DNA from: Methanosphaera sp. SHI613 | GTDB lineage: Archaea > Methanobacteriota > Methanobacteria > Methanobacteriales > Methanobacteriaceae | Assembly: GCA_003266145.1 (NCBI GenBank) | Contig: MVJJ01000049.1 | Span: 1-7,042, forward strand | Reading direction: 5' to 3' | Length of the DNA: 7,042 nt | Part shown: positions 5,886-7,042 of the stretch, one piece after another | How the letters are laid out: each line of letters opens with the position of its first letter | Numbering within the stretch: position 1 is the first letter of the stretch | Made by a program: the position numbers and the translations under genes | The notes under the pieces: generated by a model | The model's input: only the letters and a program-made list of their open reading frames with translations | Told to the model about the DNA's origin: nothing | The model's database searches: none

Positions 5886-6257
5886 TTACCTCCCAAATAG
5901 ATCCAAATCTTCTAAAAGATAACCTAAACCATATAATCCTTCACTTAAACATTCTAAATCATTATTTATAATACCATTATCCACCAATAATTCCGAACTT
6001 TTAACAGCGCCTAAGGCTTTGTTAAAATCATTATAATTATTTATTGATAATGAATCAAAAACTTTCTGATTTAATTCTGTAATGTATTCATAATACCTAT
6101 CATCAACGAAAACACCATTTTCTTCCAGAGATTTAAATCCCTCAAATACCTTATTATTAAACTTGACAACCCTATTGATTATTTCAGAAGAAAATCGGAC
6201 AGTATTATATTTAACATGAAAAGATTTTTGTTGATAGATACGAGTAGAATTAACCAT
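5886..6257 (-). CDS. Uncharacterised 123-residue protein, partner of the nuclease-like gene
   Basis: I do not recognise this protein. It has no signal peptide or membrane segment. After a basic, polar start (1-22) it looks almost wholly helical, with probable helices near 23-46, 53-70, 76-93 and 99-119. The last 36 residues (88-123) hold eight acidic residues and one basic one, ending in LLEDLDLFGR. Small helical, acidic-ended proteins next to a nuclease are often its inhibitor, regulator or specificity partner, but here that is inference from layout. The start is well supported: GGTGAT lies five bases before the ATG at 6257. Its final codons (Gly-Arg-stop, GGGAGGTAA) double as the ribosome binding site of the nuclease gene, so the two are very probably cotranscribed and translationally linked. 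Inverted repeats in the promoter region suggest tight control. Confidence 0.75.
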   Translation of the reverse strand: MVNSTRIYQQKSFHVKYNTVRFSSEIINRVVKFNNKVFEGFKSLEENGVFVDDRYYEYITELNQKVFDSLSINNYNDFNKALGAVKSSELLVDNGIINNDLECLSEGLYGLGYLLEDLDLFGR

Positions 6258-6327
6258 AAATAATCACCATAATAATCTTTGTAATATAGTATATAATTCA
6301 TTTAATATAATTACTGTCATAAATCCA

Positions 6328-6340
6328 TAATCAATGATTA
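6328..6340. promoter_or_regulatory. Candidate operator: 13-base perfect palindrome
   Basis: TAATCA, a central A, then TGATTA form a perfect 6+1+6 dyad. It lies between the candidate TATA box (6343-6354) and the expected transcription start near 6322, where a bound repressor would block initiation of the nuclease operon. The 123-residue protein could be the regulator, but nothing shows it binds DNA. Confidence 0.4.
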
Positions 6341-6342
6341 AC

Positions 6343-6354
6343 ATTATATACTAT
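6343..6354 (-). promoter_or_regulatory. Candidate TATA box of the two-gene nuclease operon
   Basis: The minus strand reads ATAGTATATAAT, preceded by CACCG. Initiation about 25 bases downstream gives a leader of some 65 bases ending in the GGTGAT site at 6263-6268. A second TATA-like stretch near 6284-6298 would leave almost no leader, so this one is preferred. Confidence 0.45.
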
Positions 6355-6355
6355 C

Positions 6356-6369
6356 GGTGTTTATACACC
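6356..6369. repeat. Small GC-bearing inverted repeat at the BRE position
   Basis: GGTGT, loop TTAT, ACACC form a five-base stem. It lies just upstream of the candidate TATA box, about where the BRE would be, and stands out because G and C are rare in this gap. It may be a second regulator half-site pair. Confidence 0.3.
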
Positions 6370-6480
6370 AAAATCGGACAATATTTAATATCATCATTAA
6401 CCACCATTTTAATTAAAGGGGATTATTTCAAATGAATGATATTTGACATGAATTATTATTGCTGTATATGCCTACAAATG

Positions 6481-6576
6481 TCAATTCCAAAACACCCCCA
6501 TCTCCACATACACTAAAATAAACAAAACCAATAATATAAACAATAATATAATAAAATGTTCAAAATAAACATTCAT
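6481..6576 (-). CDS. Possible 31-residue single-span membrane peptide
   Basis: An ATG frame encodes MNVYFEHF, then about 16 hydrophobic residues (IILLFILLVLFILVYV, 9-24), then EMGVFWN and a TGA stop. The layout, a short polar head, one membrane-length hydrophobic stretch and an aromatic tail, is that of small membrane peptides, including type I toxin-like ones. No ribosome binding site precedes it. T-rich strands encode hydrophobic residues by default, so chance is a serious alternative. It lies on the same strand as, and 223 bases upstream of, the nuclease operon. Confidence 0.2.
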   Translation of the reverse strand: MNVYFEHFIILLFILLVLFILVYVEMGVFWN

Positions 6577-6736
6577 AAACTATATATAAATATCAAAAAT
6601 TACCAAATTATAATAATATATAATAACACAATACTATATAAATCATTCGAAAAAATGAAAAAAATATTCAACAAAATATCTTAATAACAAATAATATATA
6701 ATTATTTAAATACTTATTAATCCCCCTAAAAAGAAA

Positions 6737-7042
6737 TTATTTTAATTTTTTAAGTCCCTGTAAGAATTTTTTATGGGTAGTAAACAAGTGAAGTCCTAAA
6801 AATATCAGACTTATAATTGAAGAGGATTTATGTATATGTGACATTTCAAGGTTTCCTATCTTTATATGCTTTAAGGATTTTTGACTAAGAAAAATACCTG
6901 AGATAATTGTTACAAATAAAGATATCAGCAAACCTATATTAACGATAAGATCTATTGTTCTTTTAAGAGTGTATTTGCCCTTTGTTATTGCTTTAAAATA
7001 TTTTTTATTATAATTTAAATGTGCTAAAATTAAAAATAACAG
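6737..7042 (-). CDS. DUF4405-type membrane protein, C-terminal part (runs off the window)
   Basis: The frame stays open from the TAA at 6737 to the window edge, giving at least 101 residues; the gene begins beyond 7042. The visible part has the pattern I associate with DUF4405 proteins: AHLNYNKKYFKAI (7-19), a basic stretch, a membrane segment at about 32-52 ending in ISGIFLS, a loop, then HIHKSSSIISLIFLGLHLF (69-87) and a final THKKFLQGLKK. The spaced histidines H8, H69, H71, H85 and H90 resemble cytochrome b-like heme-binding positions, so a heme or redox role in the membrane is possible; the domain is officially of unknown function. A 64-residue version starting at a TTG (6931) would be an artefact, because the frame and the family pattern continue upstream. 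Its transcript would run towards the two-gene operon. Confidence 0.65.
   Translation of the reverse strand: MLFLILAHLNYNKKYFKAITKGKYTLKRTIDLIVNIGLLISLFVTIISGIFLSQKSLKHIKIGNLEMSHIHKSSSIISLIFLGLHLFTTHKKFLQGLKKLK

Larger units (their letters stand above)
6286..6354. repeat. 12-base inverted repeat bracketing the operon promoter
   Basis: ATAGTATATAAT at 6286-6297 is repeated perfectly in inverse as ATTATATACTAT at 6343-6354, with 45 bases between them. Each copy resembles a TATA box on its own strand, so the pair could be two opposed promoters or a pair of regulator sites able to form a loop. The right copy is the probable TATA box of the operon. Confidence 0.45.
6258..6736. other. 479-base, very AT-rich gap upstream of the two-gene operon
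   Basis: The left part (6258-6370) is the promoter and probable operator region of the operon. The middle (6410-6530) is less AT-rich, with a C-rich plus strand at 6484-6526 and an inverted repeat TTGACAT (6443-6449) / ATGTCAA (6478-6484). A possible 31-codon frame occupies 6576-6481. The right part (6530-6725) is almost pure A and T, with an inverted repeat AATGTT (6555-6560) / AACATT (6568-6573). I find no tRNA, CRISPR repeat or insertion-sequence end. Confidence 0.6.

Noticed and set aside
6737..6931. Complete 64-residue gene starting at TTG 6931
   Set aside because: The frame remains open for 37 more codons to the window edge and the upstream residues fit the same membrane family, so it is the end of a longer gene.

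Overview
The window looks like a stretch of chromosome from an AT-rich methanogenic archaeon of the Methanobacteriales; Methanosphaera or a close relative is my best guess, from composition and gene content only. Three signs point there. Several starts are preceded by GGTGAT or GAGGAG ribosome binding sites, which match an archaeal 16S tail. TATA-like boxes lie at archaeal distances upstream of the operons. The genes include a phosphoglycerate mutase of the archaeal ApgM superfamily, a short GatC, an ACT protein beside homoserine dehydrogenase, and a DUF4405-type membrane protein. No tRNA, rRNA, CRISPR array or insertion sequence is visible.

Layout. Positions 82-777 (+) encode a CPBP/PrsW-like membrane protease relative. 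It converges on a minus-strand block that fills most of the window. Read in the direction of transcription, the block starts with a tight operon of gatC (4883-4668), an ACT-domain regulator (4680-4180) and homoserine dehydrogenase (4169-3138), ending in a T8 tract. An unrecognised 253-residue protein (3034-2273) follows, then an ApgM-family enzyme (2154-955). The ApgM-family protein has sequence marks that I associate with the proposed homoserine-kinase branch of that superfamily. With hom two genes away, this segment could carry two successive steps of threonine synthesis, from aspartate semialdehyde to homoserine to phosphohomoserine, with the ACT protein as amino-acid sensor. GatC also belongs to aspartate use, through amidation of Asp-tRNA(Asn).

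The right third (about 4900-7042) is different: more AT-rich, with gaps of 316 and 479 bases. It holds a two-gene minus-strand operon: a small acidic-tailed protein of 123 residues (6257-5886) and a 223-residue protein with a PD-(D/E)XK nuclease core (5871-5200). I recognise no family for either. Inverted repeats cluster at their promoter, as expected for an autoregulated accessory module. This pair is the best candidate here for an undescribed system, possibly defence or toxin-antitoxin, but that is inference. The window ends inside a DUF4405-type membrane protein whose reading frame stays open to the edge (7042-6737).

Two very small reading frames, 5016-4951 (21 codons) and 6576-6481 (31 codons, one hydrophobic segment), are reported at low confidence.
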